Assembly: GCA_036258175.1 (NCBI GenBank)
Contig: DATAEE010000391.1
Coordinates: forward strand, 38,146 to 102,145
Direction: 5' to 3'
DNA: 64,000 nucleotides
Source: DATAEE01 sp036258175
Lineage (GTDB): Bacteria > Acidobacteriota > Vicinamibacteria > Vicinamibacterales > 2-12-FULL-66-21
The first letter of the stretch is position 1, and each line of letters opens with the position of its first letter. Made by a program: the position numbers and the translations under genes. Shown here in pieces: positions 37,296 to 45,581 of the stretch. The notes under the pieces are model-generated. The model ran no database searches, was not told where the DNA came from, and saw only the letters and a list, made by a program, of their open reading frames with translations.

Positions 37296-37961
37296 ATGAA
37301 CGTGTTTGTGCTCGCGGCCGCCTTGAGTCTGGCGGCGACTTCCACCTTTGCCCAGACGCCGCCGCCGCAGCCTGCGCCGACGCAGCCTGCGCCGACGCAG
37401 CCCGCGCCGGCCCAGCCGGCCCCGGCGCAGCCGACGCCCACGCCCGCACCGCCACCACCGGCCGCGCAACCCCCGGCGCCGTTTCCCGAAGGGGCCAAGC
37501 TGGCGTACGTGAACCTGCAGCAGATCGCGAGTCAGTCGGCCGACGGGAAGGCAGCGACCGCGAGGATCCAGGAGCTCAGCACCAAGAAACAGGCGGAGCT
37601 GACGGAAAAGAACAAGGCGCTCCAGGCGGCGCAGCAGAAGCTCGCGCAGAGCGGATCGGTCCTGAACGACAGCGCCCGGGCGCAGCTCGAGAAGGACATC
37701 GAACGGATGCAGCGCGAGATCCAGTTCGCGCAGCAGAACGCTCAGGCGGAAGTGCAGGACCTCACACAGGATCTCCAGCAGGACTTCCAGAATCGCGTAA
37801 TCCCGATCATCCGCCAGCTCCAGCAGGAGAAGGGGCTGCACATGATCTTCAGCGCCGGTGACTCGGGGATCATCGCCGGCCACCCGGGACTGGATCTGTC
37901 AGCCGAAGTCATCAAGCGCCTGGACGCCGCGCCGAAGACGGCACCGGCGCCAAAGAAGTAA
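37296..37961 (+). CDS. skp: OmpH/Skp-family periplasmic chaperone with Pro-rich N-terminus
   Basis: Skp holds unfolded outer-membrane proteins in the periplasm and hands them to BamA, encoded just upstream. The 221-residue protein has a signal peptide (VFVLAAALSLAATSTFAQ), then an unusual segment of about 40 residues of PAPTQP-type repeats, and then the Skp core: KLAYVNLQQIASQSADGKAA, a long charged coiled-coil arm (about residues 85-165) and a C-terminal FSAGDSGIIAGHPGLDLSAE closing strand. The proline-rich spacer is longer than in enterobacterial Skp and may extend the trimer base away from the leader. Confidence 0.88.
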   Translation: MNVFVLAAALSLAATSTFAQTPPPQPAPTQPAPTQPAPAQPAPAQPTPTPAPPPPAAQPPAPFPEGAKLAYVNLQQIASQSADGKAATARIQELSTKKQAELTEKNKALQAAQQKLAQSGSVLNDSARAQLEKDIERMQREIQFAQQNAQAEVQDLTQDLQQDFQNRVIPIIRQLQQEKGLHMIFSAGDSGIIAGHPGLDLSAEVIKRLDAAPKTAPAPKK

Positions 37962-37974
37962 TCTTGCGGTTCAG

Positions 37975-38192
37975 GGTGCAAGGTTCAGGGTTCAAGGTGG
38001 TTCTCGGTTCTGAACCGATCTGAACCTTGAACCGCACCCTGACGCTTCGAACCGCACCCTGAACTTCGAACCCGAACCCCACCCTGAACCTCGAACCCCG
38101 AACCCCACCTTGAACCTTGAACCCCGAACCCCACCTTGAACCTTGAACCCCGCACCCCACCTTGAACCTTGAACCCAGCACCCTGAACCGTT
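37975..38192. repeat. Inverted arrays of TTGAACC / GGTTCAAGG words
   Basis: This 218-bp spacer has no gene. A short left arm of GGTTCAGGGTGCAAGGTTCA-like units (37975-38013) faces a long right arm of units such as CCTTGAACCCCGAACCCCAC repeated about seven times (38020-38192), with a loop TTCTCGGTTCTGAACCGATC. The two arms are complementary and could fold into a long hairpin between skp and fabZ-lpxA. Units vary in length (6-16 bp), so it is not a CRISPR array. Confidence 0.85.
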
Positions 38193-38210
38193 AGTTTGCT
38201 ACAGTAAAAC

Positions 38211-39473
38211 GTGCCCATCGACATTCCGGCCGTCCTCGAGCGGTTGATCTACCGCTATCCCTCGCTCCTTGTGGATGCCATCGAGGCCTACGAGCCGGGC
38301 CGCCGGGTCGTCGCGGTCAAGAACGTCACGATCAGCGAAGAGTTCTTCCAGGGCCACTTTCCCGGCGCGCCGATGATGCCCGGCGTGCTGATGATCGAAA
38401 CGCTGTCGCAGGTGGCGACCGTTCTGCTCCTGCAGGAAGAAGCGGCGGGGAACGGGCGAGTGTTCCTGCGCGGCGTCGACAACGCGAAATTCCGGCGTCA
38501 GGTGGTGCCGGGCGACCGGCTCCAGCTGGAGGTGACACGCGACAGGAGCCGCACCGGCCTTGTGCGGCTCAACGGAATCGCGCGCGTCGGCGATCAGGTC
38601 GTCGCCCAGATGGACCTCTTGATTGGCCGCGCCGACGACGCAGCCTCCCATGACCTGATTCATCCGAGTGCAATCGTTCATCCGGGCGCCACGATCGGCG
38701 CTGGGACGGTCGTCGGGCCGCATGCGGTCATCGGCGCGCACGTGCGCATCGGCCGCAACTGCCGCATTGGCGCCTCCTCGATCGTCGATGGCTTCACCGA
38801 GATCGGCGACGATTGCGAAATCTTCCCGATGGCCTCCATCGGTCTCATCCCGCAGGACCTGAAGTTCAAAGGGGAGCGGAGCCGGCTCGTCATCGGCCGG
38901 CGCAACGTGTTCCGCGAGTTCGTGACCGTCCATCGCGGCACCACGGGCGGCGGCGGCGAGACGACGATTGGGGATCACAACCTGTTCATGGCTTACGTGC
39001 ACGTCGCGCACGACTGCCACGTCGGGCACCACACGATCTTCGGCAACTCGGCCACGCTCGGCGGGCACGTCACCGTCGAAGACCACGCCACCATCAGTGC
39101 GTTTTCCGCCGTGCATCAGTTCTGCAAGATTGGCCGGTACGCGTTTATCGGCGGGGCGACGATCGTGACCAAGGACGCGCTGCCGTACGCGAAGACTGTG
39201 GGCAGCCGGCCGGCGCGCATTTTCGGCGTCAACACGATCGGGCTCGTACGCCGCGGCTTCGCGGCGGACGTCGTTGCGAAGCTGCGACATGCGTACCGGA
39301 TCCTCCTGGTCTCGAAGCTGAACACCAGCCGCGCCCTCGCGCAGATCGAGGCCGATCGGACGCTCGCGTGCGATGAAGTTCGCTACCTCGTCGGGTTCAT
39401 CCGCAGCTCGACGCGCGGCGTGATTCTTCGCCGCCCCACGCGGCGAATGGAAGAAATGGTCGCGGACGAGTAA
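38211..39473 (+). CDS. FabZ-LpxA fusion (hydroxyacyl-ACP dehydratase / UDP-GlcNAc acyltransferase)
   Basis: One 420-residue frame joins two enzymes. Residues about 1-145 are FabZ, with the catalytic His and Glu in GHFPGAPMMPGVLMIETLSQ. Residues about 150-420 are LpxA, a left-handed beta-helix of hexapeptides (IHPSAIVHPGATIGAGTVVG), with the catalytic-His region YVHVAHDCHVGHH and AVHQFCKIGRYAFIGG, and a helical C-terminal domain. Both use beta-hydroxyacyl-ACP: FabZ sends it to fatty acids, LpxA to lipid A. There is no stop or restart between the parts. The GTG start at 38211 follows a TACAGT -10-like box with almost no leader. The gene overlaps lpxI by 1 bp. LpxD, usually nearby, is absent from the window. 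Confidence 0.93.
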   Translation: MPIDIPAVLERLIYRYPSLLVDAIEAYEPGRRVVAVKNVTISEEFFQGHFPGAPMMPGVLMIETLSQVATVLLLQEEAAGNGRVFLRGVDNAKFRRQVVPGDRLQLEVTRDRSRTGLVRLNGIARVGDQVVAQMDLLIGRADDAASHDLIHPSAIVHPGATIGAGTVVGPHAVIGAHVRIGRNCRIGASSIVDGFTEIGDDCEIFPMASIGLIPQDLKFKGERSRLVIGRRNVFREFVTVHRGTTGGGGETTIGDHNLFMAYVHVAHDCHVGHHTIFGNSATLGGHVTVEDHATISAFSAVHQFCKIGRYAFIGGATIVTKDALPYAKTVGSRPARIFGVNTIGLVRRGFAADVVAKLRHAYRILLVSKLNTSRALAQIEADRTLACDEVRYLVGFIRSSTRGVILRRPTRRMEEMVADE

Positions 39474-40297
39474 TGCCGCGCATCGGCCTGATCGCCGGCA
39501 ACGGACGTTTTCCCTTCCTGGCGCTCGACGCCGCTCGAAGCCTCGGGTACGACGTAACGGTTGTCGCGATCAAAGAAGAGGCGTTTCCTGAAATGGAAGC
39601 GGCCGCGAAGCAGGGCCCGCGGCCGGCGGATCTGCACTGGATCTCGCTCGGGCAGCTCGGACAGTGCATCAAGATTCTCAAGGCGTCGGGCGCCGGCGAA
39701 GCGGTCATGGCCGGCCAGGTCAAACACGCCAAGATCTTCGCGAACATCGTGCCCGACTTCACCCTGCTGTCGGTGATCTCGCGCCTGCGAGCGCGCAACA
39801 CCGACGCGCTCATCGCCGGCGTGGCCGACGTTATGAAGGACAACGGCATCACGCTCGTCGACTCGACCGCCTTTCTCAAACCGCTCCTTGCGCGTGAAGG
39901 ACTTCTGACGGCACGGCCGCCTACCGATGACGAGCGTGCGGATTTCGAGTTCGGGTACAAGATGGCCGACGCGATCGCAGGCCTCGACATCGGCCAGACG
40001 ATTGCCGTCAAGCACCGCGCGGTCGTCGCGGTCGAGGCGATGGAAGGGACCGATGAAGTGATCGCCCGCGCCGGCCGTCTCGCCGGGCCGGGCGTAAGCA
40101 TTGTCAAAGTCGCGAAGCCGAACCAGGACATGCGGTTCGATGTGCCGGTCGTCGGTCTCCATACGATCCAGGCGATGCGCGCCGCAGGCGCATCGGCGAT
40201 CTCGATCGATGCCGGTAGAACGCTCGTCCTCGACGGGGAGACGTTTCTGGCGCAGGCGAACGAGGCGAAGATTGCGATCGTGGGCAGGAAGCTCTAA
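39473..40297 (+). CDS. lpxI: UDP-2,3-diacylglucosamine diphosphatase LpxI
   Basis: LpxI hydrolyses UDP-diacylglucosamine to lipid X in the lipid A pathway, replacing LpxH in many non-enteric bacteria. The 274-residue protein has the LpxI N-terminus RIGLIAGNGRFPFLALDAAR and the C-terminal catalytic half with GQTIAVKHRAVVAVEAMEGT and VVGLHTIQAMRAAG. The start overlaps the fabZ-lpxA stop (TAATG), so they are coupled. Confidence 0.94.
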   Translation: MPRIGLIAGNGRFPFLALDAARSLGYDVTVVAIKEEAFPEMEAAAKQGPRPADLHWISLGQLGQCIKILKASGAGEAVMAGQVKHAKIFANIVPDFTLLSVISRLRARNTDALIAGVADVMKDNGITLVDSTAFLKPLLAREGLLTARPPTDDERADFEFGYKMADAIAGLDIGQTIAVKHRAVVAVEAMEGTDEVIARAGRLAGPGVSIVKVAKPNQDMRFDVPVVGLHTIQAMRAAGASAISIDAGRTLVLDGETFLAQANEAKIAIVGRKL

Positions 40298-41236
40298 TTG
40301 ACCTCGGTGAAAGTAGCTGTTATCGGCGTCGGGCATTTGGGCCGGCATCACGCCCGCCTGCTTTCTGCGATGCCGGGCGTCGAGTTGACCGGTGTCGTCG
40401 ACATCAATCGCGCCCGCGCGGACGAGATCGCGGCGGCGACCGGCACGAAGGCTTACACGGGTGCACCGGATATCGCGTCAAGGCTGGACGTCGACGCCGT
40501 GACGATCGCCGTCCCGACTGATGCGCACGCCGAGGTCGCGTTGCCGTTTCTCGAGCGCGGCGTCGCGACGCTGATCGAGAAGCCGATGGCGCGGTCGATC
40601 GCCGAGGCGGACGCGATGATCGCCGCTGCCGCGCGCTCGGGTGCGACATTCGGCGTGGGCCACACCGAGCGATACAATCCCGCGGTCGTCGCGGCGCTGC
40701 CGAGGGTGACGACGCCGAGGTTCGCCGAGGTGCATCGGCTGGGCGTGTTTCCCGAGCGCAGCCTCGACATTGACGTCGTCTTCGACCTGATGATTCACGA
40801 TCTCGACGTGATCCTCGCATTCGTCCAGTCGGAGGTGGCATCGATCGAGGCGGTTGGCGTCCCGGTGCTGACGCCGCGCGTCGACATCGCGAACGCCCGA
40901 ATCCGCTTTGCCTCCGGCTGCATCGCCAACCTGACCGCCAGCCGCATCAGTCGCGATCGCGTCCGGAAGATCCGGTTCTTTCAACCCGACAGCTACCTCT
41001 CGATCGACTACGCGGCCCAAGAGGTCGAGGCGTACGAACTGGTGCGGCGGGACGGCGAGCGACCGGCCATCGAAGGGGGCAAGATGGACGTGGCGCGCCA
41101 GGAGCCGCTCGCCCGAGAGCTGGCAGACTTCGTCCGCGCCGCGCAGGCGCGCTCGCAGCCGCTCGTGGACGGGGCGGCGGGGCGCAGAGCACTCGCGCTC
41201 GCAGTGCAGGTAGCACAGGCGATGGACATCGGCTGA
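40298..41236 (+). CDS. Gfo/Idh/MocA-family oxidoreductase in the lipid A operon
   Basis: This 312-residue protein has an N-terminal Rossmann fold (VAVIGVGHLGRHHARLLSAM) and the family lysine in LIEKPMARSIAEADAMI, followed by a C-terminal alpha/beta domain (MIHDLDVILAFV). The start is a TTG directly after the lpxI stop. Such an oxidoreductase behind lpxI is common outside the enterics and may act on a UDP-sugar of lipid A or glycan synthesis; the substrate is not known. It overlaps the following ubiD-like gene by 1 bp, linking the envelope genes to the quinone genes. Confidence 0.88.
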   Translation: MTSVKVAVIGVGHLGRHHARLLSAMPGVELTGVVDINRARADEIAAATGTKAYTGAPDIASRLDVDAVTIAVPTDAHAEVALPFLERGVATLIEKPMARSIAEADAMIAAAARSGATFGVGHTERYNPAVVAALPRVTTPRFAEVHRLGVFPERSLDIDVVFDLMIHDLDVILAFVQSEVASIEAVGVPVLTPRVDIANARIRFASGCIANLTASRISRDRVRKIRFFQPDSYLSIDYAAQEVEAYELVRRDGERPAIEGGKMDVARQEPLARELADFVRAAQARSQPLVDGAAGRRALALAVQVAQAMDIG

Positions 41237-42711
41237 TGTTTAGGGATCTGAACGCGTTCATCGACGAGCTCGATAAGCGCCGCGAGCTGGCGCGTGTGCG
41301 TGAGTCGGTGAATCCGGACCTCGAGATCTGTGCCGTGACCGACCGCGCATCGAAGTCGCCCGGCGGTGGACCAGCGCTTCTCTTCGAGTGTCCGACCGGA
41401 TTCGACGTGCCGGTGGCGATCAACCTGTTCGGGTCGATGTCGCGCATGTGCCTCGCGCTGGGCGTGAAAACCCTCGACGATCTGGCCAGGGACATCGACG
41501 AGCTGACGACGCCGAAAATGCCGTCGGGCATTCTCGACGCGATGAAGATGCTGCCGCAGATGTCGCGCATCACGGACGTCCTGCCAAAAACCGTGAAAGA
41601 CGGTCCGTGCCAGGAAGTCGTCGCGCGTGACGGCTCGCTGGACGCGTTTCCGATTCTGCGCTGCTGGCCGGAAGACGGCGGGCGGTACATCACGTTCCCG
41701 CTCGTGATCACCAAGGATCCTGAAACCGGTGTGCGAAACGTCGGCGCCTACCGCATGCAGGTGTTCGACGGCCGGACGACGGCGATGCACTGGCAGCGCC
41801 ACAAGGGGGGCGCGCAACACTATCGCGTCGCCGAGCGGCTCGGGCGACGCCTCGACGTCGCCGTCGCGCTGGGGCCCGACCCCGTGCTGGCGTACGCCGC
41901 CACCGCGCCGATGCCGGAGGGTCTCGACGAGCTGATGCTCGCGGGCTTCATCGGCCGCGAGCGCGTGGAGCTCGTGAAGTGCATGACCGTCGATCTCGAA
42001 GTTCCCGCGAACGCGCAGATCGTGCTCGAGGGATACGTCGAGCCGGGGGAACGCCGCCGTGAAGGTCCTTTCGGCGATCACACCGGCTTCTACTCGCTGG
42101 AAGACGACTTCCCGGTGTTTCACCTGACGTGCATCACGCACCGGAAGCGGCCCATCTATCACACGACGATCGTCGGCATTCCGCCGATGGAGGACGTGTA
42201 CCTCGGCAAGGCGAGCGAGCGGCTCTTTCTGCCACTGATTCGCAAAACGATTCCCGAGATCGTCGACATGAACTTCCCGGCCGCGGGCATCTTCCACAAC
42301 CTGGTGCTGGTGTCGATCGACAAGCGCTATCCAGGCCACGCGCGCAAGATCATAAACGCGTTCTGGGGTCTCGGGCAGCTCATGTTCTCGAAGATCATCG
42401 TGGTCGTGGACAAAGACGTGAACGTGCAGGACGAACGGGAAGTCGCCTGGATCGTCGGCACGCACGTCGACCCGGTCCGCGACATTCAATTCACGAAAGG
42501 GCCGATGGACGATCTCGAGAACGCCTCGGATCTGCCGGCGTACGGCGGCAAGATGGGGATCGACGCGACGCGCAAGTGGCCGTCCGAAGGTTTCACGCGC
42601 GAGTGGCCGAAGCGCCTGACGACGACGGAGGAGGCAGGACGGCGCGCGGCGGAGCTGTGGGCGAAGATCGCGCAGGGGTGGAACCCGACTCCGGAAGGCG
42701 GGCCGCGATGA
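41236..42711 (+). CDS. UbiD-family decarboxylase, likely menaquinone (futalosine pathway)
   Basis: This 491-residue enzyme needs prenylated FMN, which is made by the UbiX-like protein encoded 6 kb downstream in the same operon. Family motifs include CQEVVARDGSLDAFPIL, GAYRMQVFDGRTTAMHW, the catalytic Glu segment GPFGDHTGFYS and NFPAAGIFHNLVLVSIDK. Because the neighbours are futalosine-pathway genes, it is best read as the decarboxylase acting on the prenylated 1,4-dihydroxy-6-naphthoate intermediate. The start overlaps the Gfo/Idh gene by 1 bp and the stop overlaps the next start (ATGATGA). Confidence 0.92.
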   Translation: MFRDLNAFIDELDKRRELARVRESVNPDLEICAVTDRASKSPGGGPALLFECPTGFDVPVAINLFGSMSRMCLALGVKTLDDLARDIDELTTPKMPSGILDAMKMLPQMSRITDVLPKTVKDGPCQEVVARDGSLDAFPILRCWPEDGGRYITFPLVITKDPETGVRNVGAYRMQVFDGRTTAMHWQRHKGGAQHYRVAERLGRRLDVAVALGPDPVLAYAATAPMPEGLDELMLAGFIGRERVELVKCMTVDLEVPANAQIVLEGYVEPGERRREGPFGDHTGFYSLEDDFPVFHLTCITHRKRPIYHTTIVGIPPMEDVYLGKASERLFLPLIRKTIPEIVDMNFPAAGIFHNLVLVSIDKRYPGHARKIINAFWGLGQLMFSKIIVVVDKDVNVQDEREVAWIVGTHVDPVRDIQFTKGPMDDLENASDLPAYGGKMGIDATRKWPSEGFTREWPKRLTTTEEAGRRAAELWAKIAQGWNPTPEGGPR

Positions 42712-43601
42712 TGACGCGTGCCGAAGCGCAGGAGGTCCTCGACACCGCCAACCTGATCGCAATTGGCGTTCGGGCGGACGAAGCGCGGAAGGCAAGGCAT
42801 GGCGACCGCGTGACGTTCGTGCGCGTGCTCGACGTGCCGATATCGGGTCCCGTGCCCGCCGCGATCCCGCGCGAGGCTGGCGAAGTACGCATCACAGGAC
42901 GTCCGCAGAGCCTCGCGCAGGTGGAATCGTTGCTCGCGTCGATCACCAAGGCCCTCCGCGGCGGCAGCGAGAGCCCGGCGCCGCGTCCGACACTGACGGG
43001 ATTCGCTCTTCACGATCTCGAGCATCTCGGCCAGCTCTTGCAGGTGGCGTCCCGGTTGAGGGAGTGCGGGCTCGAGCTGATCGCCGAGGCGGCGATCGAC
43101 CGGCTGCCGAATCCGGCCGCATCGATCGCGGCCGTTCACGGCGCGGGCCTCGACATCGCCCGTTTGACGTTTCACGAGCCTCAACCCGATCCGATCGCCG
43201 CGCTGGAGCGCGCCCGCGACGCGGCCGCTGCCGGTTCGGGCCGTGTCGCGAAGGCGTGCGCGCCGCTGCCGCGCGTGCTCGACCCGACGTCTCCGACGAC
43301 CGGGTACGATGACGTGAAGCTGGTTGCGCTCGCACGCCTGTTTCTCGACAACCTGGAGACGATTCAGATCGACTGGGGGTTGTACGGGCCGAAGCTGGCC
43401 CAGGTCGCGTTGACGTTCGGCGCCAACGATCTCGACGCCGTCCCGCTCGATCCCGGCTCAGCCAATCTGCTCGGCCCGCGGCGCGCACCGCTCGAAGAGG
43501 TGAAGCGCAACATCCGGGCCGCGTCGTTCGTTCCTGTTCAGCGCAACGGTCGCTTCGATCCGATTCCGACGCCGGAAACCGCGGCCGGCGCGCCGCGGTG
43601 A
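42708..43601 (+). CDS. Degenerate MqnE/CofH-like protein lacking the radical-SAM cluster motif
   Basis: The 297-residue protein looks like a shortened aminofutalosine synthase (MqnE). Its N-terminus (EAQEVLDTANLIAIGVRADE, then RHGDRVTFVRVLDV) matches the lead-in of MqnE/CofH proteins, and its C-terminus (TGYDDVKLVALARLFLDN, then AQVALTFGANDLDAVPLD and VKRNIRAASFVPVQRN) matches their C-terminal part. Where the CxxxCxxC [4Fe-4S] motif should follow there is VPISGPVPAAIPREAG with no cysteine; the only cysteines are Cys120 and Cys184. The barrel is also about 80 residues short. It cannot be a radical-SAM enzyme as written. It is translationally coupled on both sides (ATGA and GTGA overlaps), shows no stop or frameshift, and holds the mqnE place in the operon. 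Confidence 0.8.
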   Translation: MMTRAEAQEVLDTANLIAIGVRADEARKARHGDRVTFVRVLDVPISGPVPAAIPREAGEVRITGRPQSLAQVESLLASITKALRGGSESPAPRPTLTGFALHDLEHLGQLLQVASRLRECGLELIAEAAIDRLPNPAASIAAVHGAGLDIARLTFHEPQPDPIAALERARDAAAAGSGRVAKACAPLPRVLDPTSPTTGYDDVKLVALARLFLDNLETIQIDWGLYGPKLAQVALTFGANDLDAVPLDPGSANLLGPRRAPLEEVKRNIRAASFVPVQRNGRFDPIPTPETAAGAPR

Positions 43602-44434
43602 GCTGCATGCCGCCGCGCATCCGGCTGGGGGCCGTCGACTACCTCAATGCCCGGCCACTCGTGCACGGGCTGGGGGCTCGGGCGGATCGCTACGACCTTC
43701 GCTTCGACCCGCCATCGAGGTGCGCGGCGCTCCTGCATGAGGGCTCGATCGACGTGGGCATGATTCCATCGATCGAGTACCTGCGCGGGGACGGCTATCA
43801 GGTCGTTCCCGACGTTTCGATTGCATCGCTGGGCGAAGTCGCGTCGGTCGCCTTGTTCACCGCGAAACCGATCGCGCAGGTCCGGACGATCGCGCTCGAC
43901 TCCAGCTCCCGTACATCGGCGGCGTTGCTGCAGATCCTGTGCGCGCGCCCCTTCGGTATCAGTCCGTCGTTTGAGACGCTGGCCCCGGATTTCGCCGCGA
44001 TGTTGAGAAAGGCGGATGCCGCGCTCGTGATTGGCGACCCGGCGTTGTTCGCGACCAGTGAGGCGGCCGGCCTGGAGAAGATCGACCTCGGCGAGGCCTG
44101 GCGCGGCCTGACCGGCCTTCCGTTCGTGTGGGCCTTCTGGGCCGGGCGCGCGGGTGTGCTCGAGCCGGCGGACGTCCGGACGCTGCAGGCGGCGCGTGAC
44201 GCGGGTGTGGCGGCCGGCGACGCGATCGCGGAAGCGTATGGCGGGGGAGACCCGCTTCGCATTGCGCGCGGTCAGGCGTACCTGCGAAATAATATGAGAT
44301 ACGGCCTCGGCGAGGCCGAGCGCGCGGGCCTCGAACGATTCTACGAGCTGGCCAGCGAGCAGGGCCTCGCACGCAAGCGTCCGGTGGCCTTTTTCGGCGG
44401 GACCGATCATCAGTATGCGAGTCAGCGCGCGTAA
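43598..44434 (+). CDS. mqnA: Chorismate dehydratase MqnA
   Basis: MqnA removes water from chorismate to give 3-enolpyruvylbenzoate, the first step of the futalosine route to menaquinone. The 278-residue protein has a periplasmic-binding-protein-like fold with the N-terminus RIRLGAVDYLNARPLVHGL and later motifs DVGMIPSIEYLR, IALDSSSRTSAALLQIL and GLPFVWAFWAGR. The GTG at 43598 overlaps the previous stop (GTGA); an ATG at 43607 is an alternative start. It overlaps mqnC by 20 bp. Confidence 0.93.
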   Translation: MSCMPPRIRLGAVDYLNARPLVHGLGARADRYDLRFDPPSRCAALLHEGSIDVGMIPSIEYLRGDGYQVVPDVSIASLGEVASVALFTAKPIAQVRTIALDSSSRTSAALLQILCARPFGISPSFETLAPDFAAMLRKADAALVIGDPALFATSEAAGLEKIDLGEAWRGLTGLPFVWAFWAGRAGVLEPADVRTLQAARDAGVAAGDAIAEAYGGGDPLRIARGQAYLRNNMRYGLGEAERAGLERFYELASEQGLARKRPVAFFGGTDHQYASQRA

Positions 44435-45581
44435 CGCGATCGACCTCTATCTGAACGCCCCGACCTCCGAGCTGGGTGGGATGGCGGACTCCGTGCGCGC
44501 CCGCAGGCATCCCGACGGCATCGTCACCTACATCATCGATCGCAACGTCAACTACACGAACGTCTGCGTCGCACGTTGCAATTTCTGTGCGTTCTACCGG
44601 CCAGTCGGATCCGACGAGGGGTACGTGCTCGGCTTCGACGACGTGTTCAGAAAGATCGATGAGACGATCGCGGTCGGCGGCGTACAGCTCCTGCTGCAAG
44701 GCGGGCACAATCCGGATCTGCCACTCCAGTGGTACGAGGATCTGTTCCGGGCCATCAAACAGCGGTACCCCGACTTCCGCCTGCACGCGCTCTCGCCGCC
44801 CGAAGTCATCCATCTCTCGCGGCTAGCCCAACTGCCGGTTCCGGCGGTGATCGATCGACTCATCGCGGCCGGTCTCGACAGCATCCCCGGCGGCGGTGCG
44901 GAGATCCTCGTCGACCGCGTTCGAAAGCTCCTGAACTGCTACAACAAGGCGACCGCGGACGAATGGCTCGATGTCATGCGCGCCGCGCACCGCGCCGGGC
45001 TCCGAACGACGGCGACGATGATGTACGGCAGCGTGGATACTCCCGAGGAGCGGGTTGAGCACCTCCTGCGGCTCCGCGAGCTGCAGGATGAGACCGGCGG
45101 CTTTACCGCGTTCATCACCTGGAGTTATCAGCCGGAGCACACCGAGCTCGGCGGCATGGAAGCGACCGGCGTCGACTACCTCCGCACCCTGGCGACCGCG
45201 CGGATCGTGCTCGACAACTTCGACAACGTGCAGGCGTCGTGGGTCACCCAGGGCGGGAAGGTCGGGCAACTCAGCCTCGCGTTTGGCGCGAACGACATGG
45301 GCAGCGTCATGATCGAGGAAAACGTCGTCCGCGCGGCTGGCGCCGCGTACTGCATGGACGAAGTCGAGATCGTCTGCAACATCGAGAACGCCGGCTTCGT
45401 TCCGAAGCGGCGCAACATGCACTACGAGATCCTCGGCGATCCCGTCTTCCGCGAGCGCGAGATTCCGCGCATGCACAACCTCGCGGTCGCGAAGCACGAA
45501 GGGGACACGGCGATGCCCGAGGAACTCACGAACTACGCCGCTCGCAGCGCCGGTGAGAAAGCGCGCCGTCAGCGGATGTGA
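44415..45581 (+). CDS. mqnC: Dehypoxanthine futalosine cyclase MqnC (radical SAM)
   Basis: MqnC cyclises dehypoxanthine futalosine. The 388-residue protein has the radical-SAM motif CVARCNFC with Cys51, Cys55 and Cys58, preceded by TYIIDRNVNYTNV. MqnC-specific segments are VQLLLQGGHNPDLPLQWYED, GLDSIPGGGAEILVDRVRKL and TTATMMYGSVDTPEERVEHL. The intact cluster motif here contrasts with the cysteine-free relative two genes upstream. The start overlaps mqnA and the stop overlaps the deaminase GTG. Confidence 0.96.
   Translation: MRVSARNAIDLYLNAPTSELGGMADSVRARRHPDGIVTYIIDRNVNYTNVCVARCNFCAFYRPVGSDEGYVLGFDDVFRKIDETIAVGGVQLLLQGGHNPDLPLQWYEDLFRAIKQRYPDFRLHALSPPEVIHLSRLAQLPVPAVIDRLIAAGLDSIPGGGAEILVDRVRKLLNCYNKATADEWLDVMRAAHRAGLRTTATMMYGSVDTPEERVEHLLRLRELQDETGGFTAFITWSYQPEHTELGGMEATGVDYLRTLATARIVLDNFDNVQASWVTQGGKVGQLSLAFGANDMGSVMIEENVVRAAGAAYCMDEVEIVCNIENAGFVPKRRNMHYEILGDPVFREREIPRMHNLAVAKHEGDTAMPEELTNYAARSAGEKARRQRM

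Noticed and set aside
37975..38192. CRISPR array
   Set aside because: Units vary from 6 to 16 bp with no constant spacer length, units are inverted in one part, and no cas gene is in the window.
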